In this document: positions 1-6,151 of the stretch, piece by piece | How positions within the stretch are numbered: the stretch's first letter is position 1 | Layout of the letters: the number at the start of each line of letters is the position of its first letter | NCBI RefSeq assembly: GCF_000317695.1 | Contig: NC_019773.1 | Coordinates: forward strand, 62,001 to 126,000 | DNA length: 64,000 nt | DNA from: Anabaena cylindrica PCC 7122 | Lineage (GTDB): Bacteria; Cyanobacteriota; Cyanobacteriia; Cyanobacteriales; Nostocaceae | Reading direction: 5' to 3' | The notes under the pieces: model-generated | The model's input: only the letters and a program-made list of their open reading frames with translations | Told to the model about the DNA's origin: nothing | The model's database searches: none | Made by a program: the position numbers and the translations under genes

Positions 1-15
1 ACAAGAGCGATTATT

Positions 16-234
16 TTAGAGAATTTCTAGTAACTGCTTGGCTAATTCCTTGGGCGAATCTAAGCCGCGTAGAGTTTTGCGTTTTCCCTTAAGAATCAAC
101 TATCTATAAGCGATCGCATGATCCTTGATTTCCCCTAAGAATCGTTCAGGAACTCTTAAAGCAACAGTGGGTAAATTCTTCCAGTTTGTAGTTTGCTTTG
201 GTAGGTGATCCGTCTTTGGATTTTTGTTTGACAT
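16..234 (-). pseudogene. Small unknown gene split by an in-frame amber codon
   Basis: Reading leftward from ATG at 234-232, 44 codons run to TAG at 102-100. The same frame then continues 27 more codons to TAA at 18-16. The first part contains LPTVALRVPERFLGEIKDHA and the second ends in LDSPKELAKQLLEIL, so both halves look like protein. The gene may be about 72 residues long and broken by a nonsense mutation, or the 44-residue product may be the real one. An ACCGACCAGG leader motif lies 8 bases upstream of the ATG, as in other small genes here. The TAG sits beside a TTCCCTTAAGAAT repeat at 84-96. I do not recognise the family. Confidence 0.5.
84..142. repeat. Dispersed 12-bp repeat family TTCCCNNNAGAA (first two copies)
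   Basis: TTCCCTTAAGAAT at 84-96 and TTCCCCTAAGAAT at 130-142 are the first members of a family found in either orientation. Exact or near copies: 3430, 4344, 4398, 4685, 5036, 6100, 6138, 7436, 7614, 8867, 10022, 10125, 10241, 50784, 60000, 60963, 61695, 62018, 62730, 63079 and 63219. They occur in genes and between genes. I found none in the donor DNA between 14444 and 46843 and none in the caspase gene. The TTCCCACTAGAA subtype lies just upstream of the starts at 4426, 4716 and 6152. Confidence 0.8.
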
Positions 235-242
235 AATATTAA

Positions 243-252
243 CCTGGTCGGT
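243..252 (-). promoter_or_regulatory. ACCGACCAGG leader motif, copy 1
   Basis: ACCGACCAGG lies on the minus strand 8 bases before the ATG at 234. The same 10-mer precedes the genes at 2999, 5118 and 5903. The AGG could act as the Shine-Dalgarno core, but conservation of all ten bases goes beyond a ribosome site. Confidence 0.6.
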
Positions 253-301
253 TTTTATTATTGTATTATTCTTAGTGCAGTGTACACAGCATATAAAGGG
301 A

Positions 302-416
302 AATTAAAGCCTGATTATTGAGCTTGAACCGCCAGGCGGGGCATACATGGAAAATGTCGCACGGATACCTCACGGGTGCGAAACTTTTCAAAAAACTCTT
401 CTCAGTCATCAAACCA
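302..416 (+). repeat. 115-bp inverted repeat, left copy
   Basis: This segment matches the reverse complement of 7230-7344 over 115 bases with about 8 mismatches. It contains the small palindromes CCGCCAGGCGG and GCACGGGTGC. The pair brackets about 6.8 kb holding the antirestriction and annealing genes. In the right copy it overlaps the ends of two convergent genes, so a bidirectional terminator role is possible. It could also be a recombination site or the remnant of a mobile unit. Confidence 0.8.
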
Positions 417-1146
417 CACCCTGATCTAATAAATTAAGGCATGGTTTTATTAATGTGCTAAATACGATTCCCGGCGCTGGTGGTTGCTTCGCTCTTGTTT
501 CGCGCGGAACTATATTGATCTGTTGGTATCAAATATTAGCCGTCCGCGCTAGTGAGGTCGCGCCCATAGGTTATCGCAACGCACACAGTTATTTTAGGCG
601 CTCCCATTTCGCCTCCCCACCCCCCTAACCCCGCCGAGTGGGGGAACTTCGGCTCACTGCGTTCGGTGTTAAAAAGGTATTTTAACTAATATAAAAAAGA
701 TACCCGCGAAGCGCTTCTGGCTTTGCTTTCAAGCTCTCAAGAAATGGTTTTGTTAATATGTCACTGCTCACTGTGTTCGGTAGAGATGATACTGCTCGCT
801 TGCGCTCGGATTTGCTCACTTCGGGTTAGTAAAGTTGATCAAAAAAACAGGGATATCTACCCTCGTTCGCGTGCTTCGCTTGGTGTTGCGCCTGCCGTTC
901 CGCTCCACTGGTGGCGAGATTGTAGCACAGAACCGGCTTGTTGAGAGGTTATCTGTTGGTATCAAAGGTTACTAGCCGCCGAACCTGTGCAACTGAACCG
1001 ATAATGGGTGTCGCTCCACTAGTTTGGGGAAAGAAGAGAAAAAAGAGTGGAGCGGTAAAGGTTCTCGGCTAGGCTGCTGGCTGGCGTTCGGGTTCACTAG
1101 CTTTGCTGGCTGTGCCAGCGGTCACTGCGCGTCGCTTCGCTCGCCA
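417..1146. other. 730-bp gene-poor, repeat-rich stretch
   Basis: No convincing gene is seen. The sequence is full of short degenerate motifs such as GCTTCGCTC and TGCGCTCGG. The phrase ATCTGTTGGTATCAAA occurs twice, near 519 and 952. The open frame at 723-944 looks like chance: it is cysteine-rich, has no family features and no ribosome site. This is probably decayed or interspersed-repeat DNA. Confidence 0.5.
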
Positions 1147-1147
1147 A

Positions 1148-1295
1148 ATCAAGAAAAAATACAGCTTCAGAGCTAATCAGCGGTGTGGGTGGCCTTTCAC
1201 TCTTGGGCTTATTTTCTCCGGCTGGTTTTTCGCGCTGCTACAATCACCGCCCACACTCGGCAATTGATCAGTTCACATCAATCCCAACCTTCATT
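1148..1295 (-). ncRNA. Candidate small RNA from an orphan leftward promoter
   Basis: A good leftward promoter (TTGCCA at 1329-1324, 17-bp spacer, TATAAT at 1306-1301) points into DNA with no leftward gene longer than about 25 codons. The transcript would carry a long-range stem between about 1246-1260 (CCGAGTGTGGGCGG) and 1178-1191 (CCACCCACACCG). It would end near an AGCT-CTGA-AGCT hairpin followed by a T-run around 1150. The RNA is inferred from these elements; its ends are approximate. Confidence 0.4.
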
Positions 1296-1300
1296 CTATT

Positions 1301-1329
1301 ATTATAGCGCGAATTCATGCTATTGGCAA
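1301..1329 (-). promoter_or_regulatory. Leftward promoter with operator palindrome, site 1
   Basis: TAGCGCGAATTCATGCTA at 1305-1322 is an imperfect 18-bp palindrome lying in the spacer between TTGCCA and TATAAT. Four sister sites (1393, 2885, 2938, 5069) have the same placement, which suggests one repressor. Confidence 0.65.
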
Positions 1330-1385
1330 TAGCAATCTATATACTACATTTATACTACATTTATACTACAAATCCTAGTAATTCC

Positions 1386-1414
1386 TTTCCATTAGCGCGA
1401 ATTCGTGCTATACT
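1386..1414 (+). promoter_or_regulatory. Rightward promoter with operator palindrome, site 2
   Basis: TAGCGCGAATTCGTGCTA (1393-1410) fills the spacer between a weak -35 (TTTCCA, 1386-1391) and the -10 TATACT (1409-1414). It would drive the gene at 1439. Site 1 lies 88 bp away, facing the other way. Confidence 0.65.
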
Positions 1415-1438
1415 ATATGTAGTCTTTCAGGTGTTGCT

Positions 1439-1966
1439 GTGGTTCAGTCAGTTTTTTCCCGGTTTTCTGCCTTCGGTTTTTCTGGTTCCCGGTCTGTGGT
1501 TTCTGCTGGCTGCTCTGTGGCCGCTGCTTCTGTTCCTGCTGGCTCCTCTGTTTTTGTTGGTTGTGCCAAGGGGGTCGATCAGTTTTTCCGTGGGGTGTTT
1601 CCCACTGCCTCAGTTTTTGCGGCCTCTTCCTTTGGGTCTGGCCGCTCCTCTTTTGCTAGGCGGTCTGTTGCAGTGGTGTCTGCGGTGGCTACTGCGGGCG
1701 GTTTGTGGGTGGCTTTTCCTTCCTCTCCCTGCCCTGCTGGCCTTTTCCCCTCTGCTTCCTCCTCCCGCTGCTTTTCTGGCTCTGGCTCTGGTTCCTGGGC
1801 TTCCCTGGCTTTTGCTCTCGGCTCTGGCCTTCCCTGCCTGGTTTTTTTAGGCTCTCTCCCCTGTCCCACTGGCTGGGATCTTTCTCCAGTTCCCGGTTGC
1901 CCTGGGTGGGTGGGCTGTCCGGTGGTTTGCGGCTCTCCGGCTCCAGTGCAGTTGTCCTTGTTCTAG
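1439..1966 (+). CDS. Putative DprA/SLOG-like protein with C-terminal clamp motif
   Basis: This frame starts at GTG and encodes 175 residues. It is rich in S, F, G, V, P and C because the DNA is very poor in A on this strand. The chosen frame has protein-like patterns: VFVGCAKGVDQFF (about residues 38-50) and a glycine-rich GSGSWASLAFALGSGLPCLV stretch (about 116-135). These resemble Rossmann-like SLOG/DprA nucleotide- or DNA-binding folds. The last residues are APVQLSLF, the consensus QL(S/D)LF for binding the DNA polymerase beta clamp. The next gene ends in APAQLSLF. Low A content leaves several other frames open on both strands, which I treat as shadows. The family assignment is an inference; a role in DNA processing beside the AlkB-like gene is plausible. 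Confidence 0.6.
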   Translation: MVQSVFSRFSAFGFSGSRSVVSAGCSVAAASVPAGSSVFVGCAKGVDQFFRGVFPTASVFAASSFGSGRSSFARRSVAVVSAVATAGGLWVAFPSSPCPAGLFPSASSSRCFSGSGSGSWASLAFALGSGLPCLVFLGSLPCPTGWDLSPVPGCPGWVGCPVVCGSPAPVQLSLF

Positions 1967-2006
1967 TTCTCACGGGGGGTTTTCCCCCAATATTTTTTTA
2001 ACTACT

Positions 2007-2564
2007 ATGACCATAAAAAACTTAGGGAAACTGAGCCAGCAAGAATTAGATCTAACTAAGGCATGGCTAAAGAGAATTGATCCACTAATGCAGATTTCAC
2101 CATCAACATATGCAAAGGGTAGAAGAGAGATTTCTTTAAGAAATACAGTAGAGCTAGTATCAGCAAAATCAGGTAAGCCCTCTAAAATTGAGCCAATTTC
2201 ACCCCAAAGGCAACTAATTTTAAAATCTGAGCAGGTGGAACTGATAGGAGAAAGATTACTACCAAAGTTTGACCAAGCTCTTATTCTGCACTACCCCCCA
2301 GGAACAGAGATCAAGAAACACGCAGATTCACCAGCTTATGCAAAGGGTGCAGCATCCATAAATGTAATAGGTGAGGCAACTTTTAGCTTATATTCTTGGG
2401 GTGACGAGAAATTTTTAGAGTCAATTAATTTAACTGAGGGGGATTGTATCAGCTTTGACAATAAGCAGCCGCACTCAGTTTCACCGGTTAAATCTGATAG
2501 GTGGTGCATATGCTTTTTTTACCTGAAGGAATTGCAAGCACCCGCCCAATTATCACTGTTTTAG
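2007..2564 (+). CDS. AlkB-like 2-oxoglutarate/Fe(II) dioxygenase
   Basis: This 185-residue protein carries the dioxygenase signature: LHYPPGTEIKKHADSPAY supplies HxD (about residues 111-113), NKQPHSVSP supplies the distal His (about 151), and SDRWCICFF supplies the Arg that binds 2-oxoglutarate. AlkB-family enzymes remove alkyl groups from nucleic-acid bases oxidatively, so DNA or RNA repair is the likely role; the substrate is not shown. It ends in QLSLF, a beta-clamp-binding motif, which would bring the enzyme to replicating DNA. The start lies 40 bp after the SLOG-like gene, so the two are probably cotranscribed from the promoter at 1386-1414. It converges on the gene at 2672-2854. Confidence 0.8.
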   Translation: MTIKNLGKLSQQELDLTKAWLKRIDPLMQISPSTYAKGRREISLRNTVELVSAKSGKPSKIEPISPQRQLILKSEQVELIGERLLPKFDQALILHYPPGTEIKKHADSPAYAKGAASINVIGEATFSLYSWGDEKFLESINLTEGDCISFDNKQPHSVSPVKSDRWCICFFYLKELQAPAQLSLF

Positions 2565-2624
2565 CAAAAATCACTACTCGCGGAACTCTCGGATCACTTT
2601 CGTTTGAGTTGATTTATTGCTCAT

Positions 2625-2655
2625 TCGTCGGGGTGGGACAAGCCCACCCGCTCCT
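2625..2655. terminator. Hairpin between convergent genes
   Basis: GGGTGGG-ACAAG-CCCACCC can form a strong stem between the AlkB-like gene and the leftward 60-residue gene. It lacks a long T-run, so it is a weak terminator candidate. Confidence 0.4.
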
Positions 2656-2671
2656 CACTCGCGGAAAGCAA

Positions 2672-2854
2672 TCAATCCTCTAGCAGCTTTGCGATCGCTT
2701 CCCGAACTTTATCACTCGACTTTGATCCAAATTTCTCCCGCAAAGCTTTTTTAGTTCCTGGAATTAATCTAATAGAGTATTGCTCTGCTGGTATCTCTGC
2801 AATTTTGCATTGAAAGGAATGTTCTGTTATGTCAGGGTTTCCGCCAATTCTCAT
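2672..2854 (-). CDS. Small protein, possible ribbon-helix-helix autoregulator
   Basis: Sixty residues. The C-terminal half (SIRLIPGTKKALREKFGSKS, then DKVREAIAKLLED) has a short strand followed by two amphipathic helices, as in small RHH or CopG-like DNA-binding proteins. Its promoter lies at 2881-2907 and carries operator palindrome site 3. A small DNA-binding protein under the shared operator is a natural candidate for the regulator of the whole set, but this is inference. It is divergent from the gene at 2999, whose promoter carries site 4. Confidence 0.5.
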   Translation of the reverse strand: MRIGGNPDITEHSFQCKIAEIPAEQYSIRLIPGTKKALREKFGSKSSDKVREAIAKLLED

Positions 2855-2880
2855 ATTTTTTACCTATATCTGCACAGTTT

Positions 2881-2907
2881 ATTATAGCGTGGGTTCTTGC
2901 TAATCAA
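2881..2907 (-). promoter_or_regulatory. Leftward promoter with operator palindrome, site 3
   Basis: TAGCGTGGGTTCTTGCTA (2885-2902) is a degenerate member of the palindrome family. The leftward -10 TATAAT (2886-2881) overlaps it, and TTGATT (2907-2902) is the probable -35. It serves the 60-residue gene. Confidence 0.55.
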
Positions 2908-2930
2908 TTGTAAAAACTTTGTAACAAACC

Positions 2931-2959
2931 TTGCTATTAGCGTGATTTCGCGCTATTAT
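2931..2959 (+). promoter_or_regulatory. Rightward promoter with operator palindrome, site 4
   Basis: TTGCTA (2931-2936) and TATTAT (2954-2959) are separated by 17 bp. The spacer holds the palindrome TAGCGTGATTTCGCGCTA (2938-2955). It drives the gene at 2999 and perhaps ardA beyond it. Confidence 0.65.
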
Positions 2960-2977
2960 ATAAAAGTGAAGTAAAAA

Positions 2978-2987
2978 ACCGACCAGG
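2978..2987 (+). promoter_or_regulatory. ACCGACCAGG leader motif, copy 2
   Basis: An exact copy 11 bases before the ATG at 2999, downstream of promoter site 4. Its AGG is close to the right distance for a ribosome site. Confidence 0.6.
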
Positions 2988-2998
2988 AATTTACAACA

Positions 2999-3244
2999 AT
3001 GTTTTTAACCAACGATCCGACTTTTACGATGATTACGGGTAAGGAAGAGATTGATCTTGATTACCTGAGAAAGCTTGCTAGAAGCATCAATGGGCTTCTT
3101 GATCTCGAAGAAGTAGAAGAAGAAGATAGCTTAAAACTTAACGACGCGAGAACCGATGTAAAGCGCCGATTAAAAATGGCTTGTATTGATTTCAAGATTA
3201 GCACTGAGTTTGTTGATAGCTATATCAAATCTCGCACCAATTAA
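2999..3244 (+). CDS. Small acidic protein of unknown function
   Basis: Eighty-one residues with the acidic run LLDLEEVEEEDSLKLNDA. There is no membrane segment or recognised motif, and I do not recognise the family. It is the first gene after operator site 4 and leader motif copy 2, and it precedes ardA by about 150 bp. A small acidic protein in an antirestriction island could be a DNA mimic or an inhibitor, but nothing here proves it. Confidence 0.6.
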   Translation: MFLTNDPTFTMITGKEEIDLDYLRKLARSINGLLDLEEVEEEDSLKLNDARTDVKRRLKMACIDFKISTEFVDSYIKSRTN

Positions 3245-3249
3245 TTAGT

Positions 3250-3300
3250 TTTTAGCGGTGGCTCCGCCCGCCGCAGGCATCGCTTATCGATCGCTTTCCA
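3250..3300. repeat. Interspersed intergenic repeat of the GCAGGCATCGC type
   Basis: The sequence contains CCGCCCGCCGCAGGCATCGC followed by a HIP1-like CGATCGC. A similar unit lies at 4305-4345 in the next intergenic gap. Units of this type are common between cyanobacterial genes. Confidence 0.5.
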
Positions 3301-3397
3301 TAATTCCAGCAAAGTGCGAAGGCCACCACAAAGCAACGACGCGGAAACCTGGCAGGGAAAGGATTAAACCCAAAGTAGGCACACAACAGAGGAATTA

Positions 3398-4270
3398 TTG
3401 AAAGTTGGTATTAAAGCGATTGCTAACTATCCCTTAAGAATAGCAATACGCACATTAAATCAAAAACCACCCAAAGCAATGGAATTAACGTTATTATCAG
3501 AATCCGACGCGATCGCAATTGAAGAACAGCTTAATGATGTTTACAGGAATGGCAAAACTTTAATAATTGAAAAACTAGATCGTGCTGCTTTAAGTTTAGC
3601 CGCTTCACTTGCTGGTGTAGATTTTCCTTACTTCAATAACTGTGTAAGTAGTTCCTTAAAATGTAATTTACCCTATCCAGTAAATCAGAGAGAATGCACT
3701 TATCAGGACACTCCTAAAATATATGTGGCTTGTTTATCTGCTTACAATTCAGGTAAGTTGCACGGCTTATATATTGATGCAACACAAGACACGGAAGACA
3801 TACTAGATGATATTAACTGGATGCTTTCTTGGTCGCCTGTTCGGAATTATGAGCCATGTGAAGAGTGGGCGATTCATGATCATGAAAATTTTGGCGATTT
3901 TTCAATAGGAGAGTACGAAAGTTTAGAATATATCAGCCAATTAGCTAAAGCCTTAGATAGTGCTGCTGATAAAGATGCAATGTCTGCATGGTTAAACTAT
4001 GCAAAAGGTTTGACTAGTGATCCAAATATTGAAGAATTAGCAGAAGAATTTGGTAGCTATTACTGTGGTCGTTGGGATTCAGAAAAAGATTTTGCTCTAA
4101 AATCAGAGGACATCGAATCAATGTTTAACTGGTCAGAGTTTGAGAAGAATTTTAAATTTTGGTCGTTTCATATTGATTGGGATTCTGTAGCTAGAGAGCT
4201 ATTTATGGAAGGTTATGACTCGGTTAAAGCTGATCGGGGTGTTTATGTGTTTCGTGAATATCACGGCTAA
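3398..4270 (+). CDS. ardA: Antirestriction protein ArdA with N-terminal extension
   Basis: Residues from about 107 to 290 match ArdA: PKIYVACLSAYNSGKLHGLY, then WAIHDHENFG, IGEYESLEYI and VARELFMEGYD. ArdA is an acidic DNA mimic that blocks type I restriction-modification enzymes when a plasmid enters a new cell. Typical ArdA is about 165-170 residues; this one has about 105 extra N-terminal residues of unknown role. The start is TTG at 3398 after an AGAGG ribosome site. If that start is wrong, the protein could be shorter. The donor plasmid fused to this replicon encodes a full type I system, so both partners now lie on one molecule. Confidence 0.9.
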   Translation: MKVGIKAIANYPLRIAIRTLNQKPPKAMELTLLSESDAIAIEEQLNDVYRNGKTLIIEKLDRAALSLAASLAGVDFPYFNNCVSSSLKCNLPYPVNQRECTYQDTPKIYVACLSAYNSGKLHGLYIDATQDTEDILDDINWMLSWSPVRNYEPCEEWAIHDHENFGDFSIGEYESLEYISQLAKALDSAADKDAMSAWLNYAKGLTSDPNIEELAEEFGSYYCGRWDSEKDFALKSEDIESMFNWSEFEKNFKFWSFHIDWDSVARELFMEGYDSVKADRGVYVFREYHG

Positions 4271-4299
4271 GTATTGAATTTAACTCCAGCGATTGCTTC

Positions 4300-4420
4300 T
4301 CTACGAGAGGCTGCGCCAACCCCCGCCGCAGGCATCGCATACATCCCTTAAGAATAGCGATCGCTTCGGTCAGTGTAGCGATCGCCCTCCCTTCAATTTC
4401 CCACTAGAAAAATACAGAGG
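4300..4420. repeat. Intergenic interspersed repeats before the gene at 4426
   Basis: This gap holds a GCCGCAGGCATCGC unit, two HIP1-related GCGATCGC sites, a TCCCTTAAGAAT element (4344) and a TTCCCACTAGAA element (4398-4409). An AGAGG-like ribosome site precedes the ATG at 4426. Confidence 0.5.
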
Positions 4421-4425
4421 CAAGA

Positions 4426-4614
4426 ATGAAGATTGTAATTAAGCAAGATCATGAAGTATGGAACGCCTACGCAGAAAAGGCAGTTATTAAAAACAGCGAA
4501 ACAAGCGAAGAAACTCCAGTAAAGCGAGTAGGGTACATTTTGCCAACAAATGGAGACAACGAAATAATAGCCGCTGCATCTGGTAGAGACTGTTGGAAGG
4601 TAGATCCAAAGTAA
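4426..4614 (+). CDS. Unknown 62-residue protein
   Basis: A small, soluble-looking protein (MKIVIKQDHEVWNAYAEKAV, ending RDCWKVDPK). It has a clear ATG, a purine-rich ribosome site and a TTCCCACTAGAA element 17 bases before the start. The next gene has the same arrangement. I do not recognise the family. It sits among small genes between ardA and the Rad52-like gene, where accessory anti-defence or establishment genes are often found. Confidence 0.55.
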   Translation: MKIVIKQDHEVWNAYAEKAVIKNSETSEETPVKRVGYILPTNGDNEIIAAASGRDCWKVDPK

Positions 4615-4629
4615 CAAACTAATTTATCT

Positions 4630-4662
4630 GCGATCGCTCTTATCTCAAAAGATAAGCGATGC
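4630..4662 (+). terminator. HIP1-ended hairpin after the 62-residue gene
   Basis: GCGATCGCTCTTATCT pairs with AGATAAGCGATGC across a short A-rich loop. A related hairpin follows the next gene at 4994-5027. It is a repeat-type hairpin that may also terminate or stabilise the transcript end. Confidence 0.45.
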
Positions 4663-4715
4663 AAGCAGATCGCTCCCCTCAAATTTCCCACTAGAAAATA
4701 ACAAAGGTAAAAAAA

Positions 4716-4982
4716 ATGACAAATCCAATTGATCCAAAGAAGCTAACCTTTAAAGACTGGGAATTTAGCAGCGATGAAGACACCGACGGTATTACTCACC
4801 ATCGGGCTAACTATTACTTTGAAGATGAGAACGGCGATCAAGTAAGAGGAACTTCGCCAAATTATGCAGAAGGGGCAAGCGATTTTAACTGCTTGATTGA
4901 AGATGCGCCAAAAGTAGCCGATAAACTCAAGAATGGCGAAACTTGGGACAACGTAGCAGACACATTTAGAGAATCTTGGTAA
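4716..4982 (+). CDS. Unknown 88-residue acidic protein
   Basis: The protein is acidic throughout (for example FSSDEDTDGI and YYFEDENGDQVRG) and has no membrane segment. It starts at ATG after AAAGG, with a TTCCCACTAGAA element 20 bases upstream. I do not recognise it. Its charge and its position near ardA make a DNA-mimic or protein-inhibitor role worth testing, but the sequence alone does not show one. Confidence 0.6.
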   Translation: MTNPIDPKKLTFKDWEFSSDEDTDGITHHRANYYFEDENGDQVRGTSPNYAEGASDFNCLIEDAPKVADKLKNGETWDNVADTFRESW

Positions 4983-4993
4983 GTCAAGAATTA

Positions 4994-5027
4994 GCGATCG
5001 CAACTATCCCAAAAGATAAGCGATCGC
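4994..5027 (+). terminator. HIP1-ended hairpin after the 88-residue gene
   Basis: GCGATCG and a matching CGATCGC flank AACTATCCCAAAAGATAAG, followed by TTTTTAA. It resembles the hairpin at 4630-4662 and is a possible terminator. Confidence 0.45.
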
Positions 5028-5061
5028 TTTTTAATTTCCCTTAAGAATTTATCTAAAACTA

Positions 5062-5090
5062 TTGTCAATAGCGCGAATTCACGCTACAAT
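5062..5090 (+). promoter_or_regulatory. Strong promoter with operator palindrome, site 5
   Basis: TTGTCA (5062-5067), a 17-bp spacer and TACAAT (5085-5090) form a near-consensus sigma-70 promoter. TAGCGCGAATTCACGCTA (5069-5086), the best copy of the palindrome, fills the spacer. A bound protein would block polymerase. It serves the gene at 5118. Confidence 0.7.
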
Positions 5091-5099
5091 AGGGAAATA

Positions 5100-5109
5100 A
5101 CCGACCAGG
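5100..5109 (+). promoter_or_regulatory. ACCGACCAGG leader motif, copy 3
   Basis: An exact copy located 8 bases before the ATG at 5118 and 10 bases after the -10 of promoter site 5. It would lie at the very 5' end of the mRNA. Confidence 0.65.
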
Positions 5110-5117
5110 TAAAACAA

Positions 5118-5816
5118 ATGACTACTACTAAAAGATTTTCCGCTAAAGCTCATATCAAACCCGATTATAATTACTCTATATTTCACCAGTCACTGTTGCA
5201 TGAAAACAACGGTGAAGATTACGCTTTAAGACACATTTATTCTTTAGAAAATACCAAGCAAGTATTAAAAAAACTTGGCTGGACTGATGAACAAATTAAA
5301 ACAGGAATTGATACTGTTACTATTGATGTTTTTGAAAAAGTGGTTTATCTTCACATTCCCGGATTTATTACTAAGCGTGGTGAGAAAGTGAAGATTAGAG
5401 GAATATCTAGATTTGTGTCAAAGGCTGATTATGTAAATGCGCTAATTAACAGATGCTGGTCAAAAGCTGACCCCTATAAATTAGAACCTGGATCAAACTG
5501 GCACGAGTTGATTGCAAAAGGAAATACCGGGGACTTTTATGAGCTTAATTTAATGCCCCATGCAATTGGCTGTACTTGCCATGCTTTCAGCGGTACAGAG
5601 AAAGCTTTCATGCAAGATTTAAAAGCACAGCAGTACTTAATTGATCACCCCGTTGTAGAGGGGCAGATACCTGACAAACACGTATTCGCGGCGTGGAAAT
5701 ACTTGAGAGCAGAGAATTACAAACAGTATCAGTACTGCTGGACCGAACGCAGAGATAAAAGCTTGGAGGATAACTGGCAGTTTGAACCAGATCCCGAATA
5801 CGAATACAACTGGTAA
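5118..5816 (+). CDS. Unknown 232-residue protein with a CxC motif
   Basis: A soluble protein with the segment AIGCTCHAF (about residues 152-160), whose CxCH is loosely reminiscent of SWIM-type zinc sites. It is followed by a conserved-looking IPDKHVFAAWKYL. The C-terminus is acidic and aromatic (FEPDPEYEYNW). It is driven by promoter site 5 and carries leader motif copy 3, so its expression is probably tied to the shared regulator. I do not recognise a family with confidence. Three small genes of this island share its control signals, which suggests roles at the same moment, possibly after entry into a cell. Confidence 0.6.
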   Translation: MTTTKRFSAKAHIKPDYNYSIFHQSLLHENNGEDYALRHIYSLENTKQVLKKLGWTDEQIKTGIDTVTIDVFEKVVYLHIPGFITKRGEKVKIRGISRFVSKADYVNALINRCWSKADPYKLEPGSNWHELIAKGNTGDFYELNLMPHAIGCTCHAFSGTEKAFMQDLKAQQYLIDHPVVEGQIPDKHVFAAWKYLRAENYKQYQYCWTERRDKSLEDNWQFEPDPEYEYNW

Positions 5817-5860
5817 AAACTGGCCGCAGTCCACAGCCATAATTGAGGGCAGGTAGAAAA

Positions 5861-5870
5861 ACCGACCAGG
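5861..5870 (+). promoter_or_regulatory. ACCGACCAGG leader motif, copy 4
   Basis: An exact copy 32 bases before the ATG at 5903. A separate AAGGATAA ribosome site lies closer to the start, so here the motif is not the ribosome site itself. Confidence 0.55.
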
Positions 5871-5902
5871 AATTTAAACCCACCCAATTAAAGGATAACA
5901 CC

Positions 5903-6058
5903 ATGAATCAAGAAATTCTTGAAAAACTAGCCGAAGTGATAGATCAACTTAGAGAAATTTTAGAAGCATTAGAGGAGTCACCAGATATAAAGTCTCACCA
6001 CTTGCTTGACAACGCCTTTGGCAACTGCGAAGAGGTTTACAACGAGTATAACGTTTAA
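5903..6058 (+). CDS. Unknown 51-residue helical protein
   Basis: I start this gene at ATG 5903, after AAGGATAA, rather than at an upstream in-frame ATG at 5843 that has no ribosome site. The product begins with a strongly amphipathic helix (QEILEKLAEVIDQLREILEA) and ends in NCEEVYNEYNV. It is acidic and has no recognised domain. It follows leader motif copy 4. Confidence 0.55.
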   Translation: MNQEILEKLAEVIDQLREILEALEESPDIKSHHLLDNAFGNCEEVYNEYNV

Positions 6059-6065
6059 CAACTTT

Positions 6066-6094
6066 GCGATGCCTTTGGCGACCGAAGGTATCGC
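6066..6094. repeat. Interspersed hairpin repeat
   Basis: GCGATGCCTT and AAGGTATCGC pair across TGGCGACCG. It is followed by an inverted TTCCCTTAAGAAT element at 6100-6110 and a GCGATCGC site. Confidence 0.5.
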
Positions 6095-6151
6095 TTTCAA
6101 TTCTTAAGGGATAAGGAGCGATCGCACCTATCAAAATTTCCCACTAGAATT

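Noticed and set aside
723..944. Open frame of 73 codons
   Set aside because: Cysteine- and leucine-rich chance product in repeat-rich DNA, without ribosome site or family features.
1317..2001. Several long overlapping frames on both strands
   Set aside because: Low A content removes stop codons in many frames. Only 1439-1966 shows domain-like patterns and a QLSLF end.
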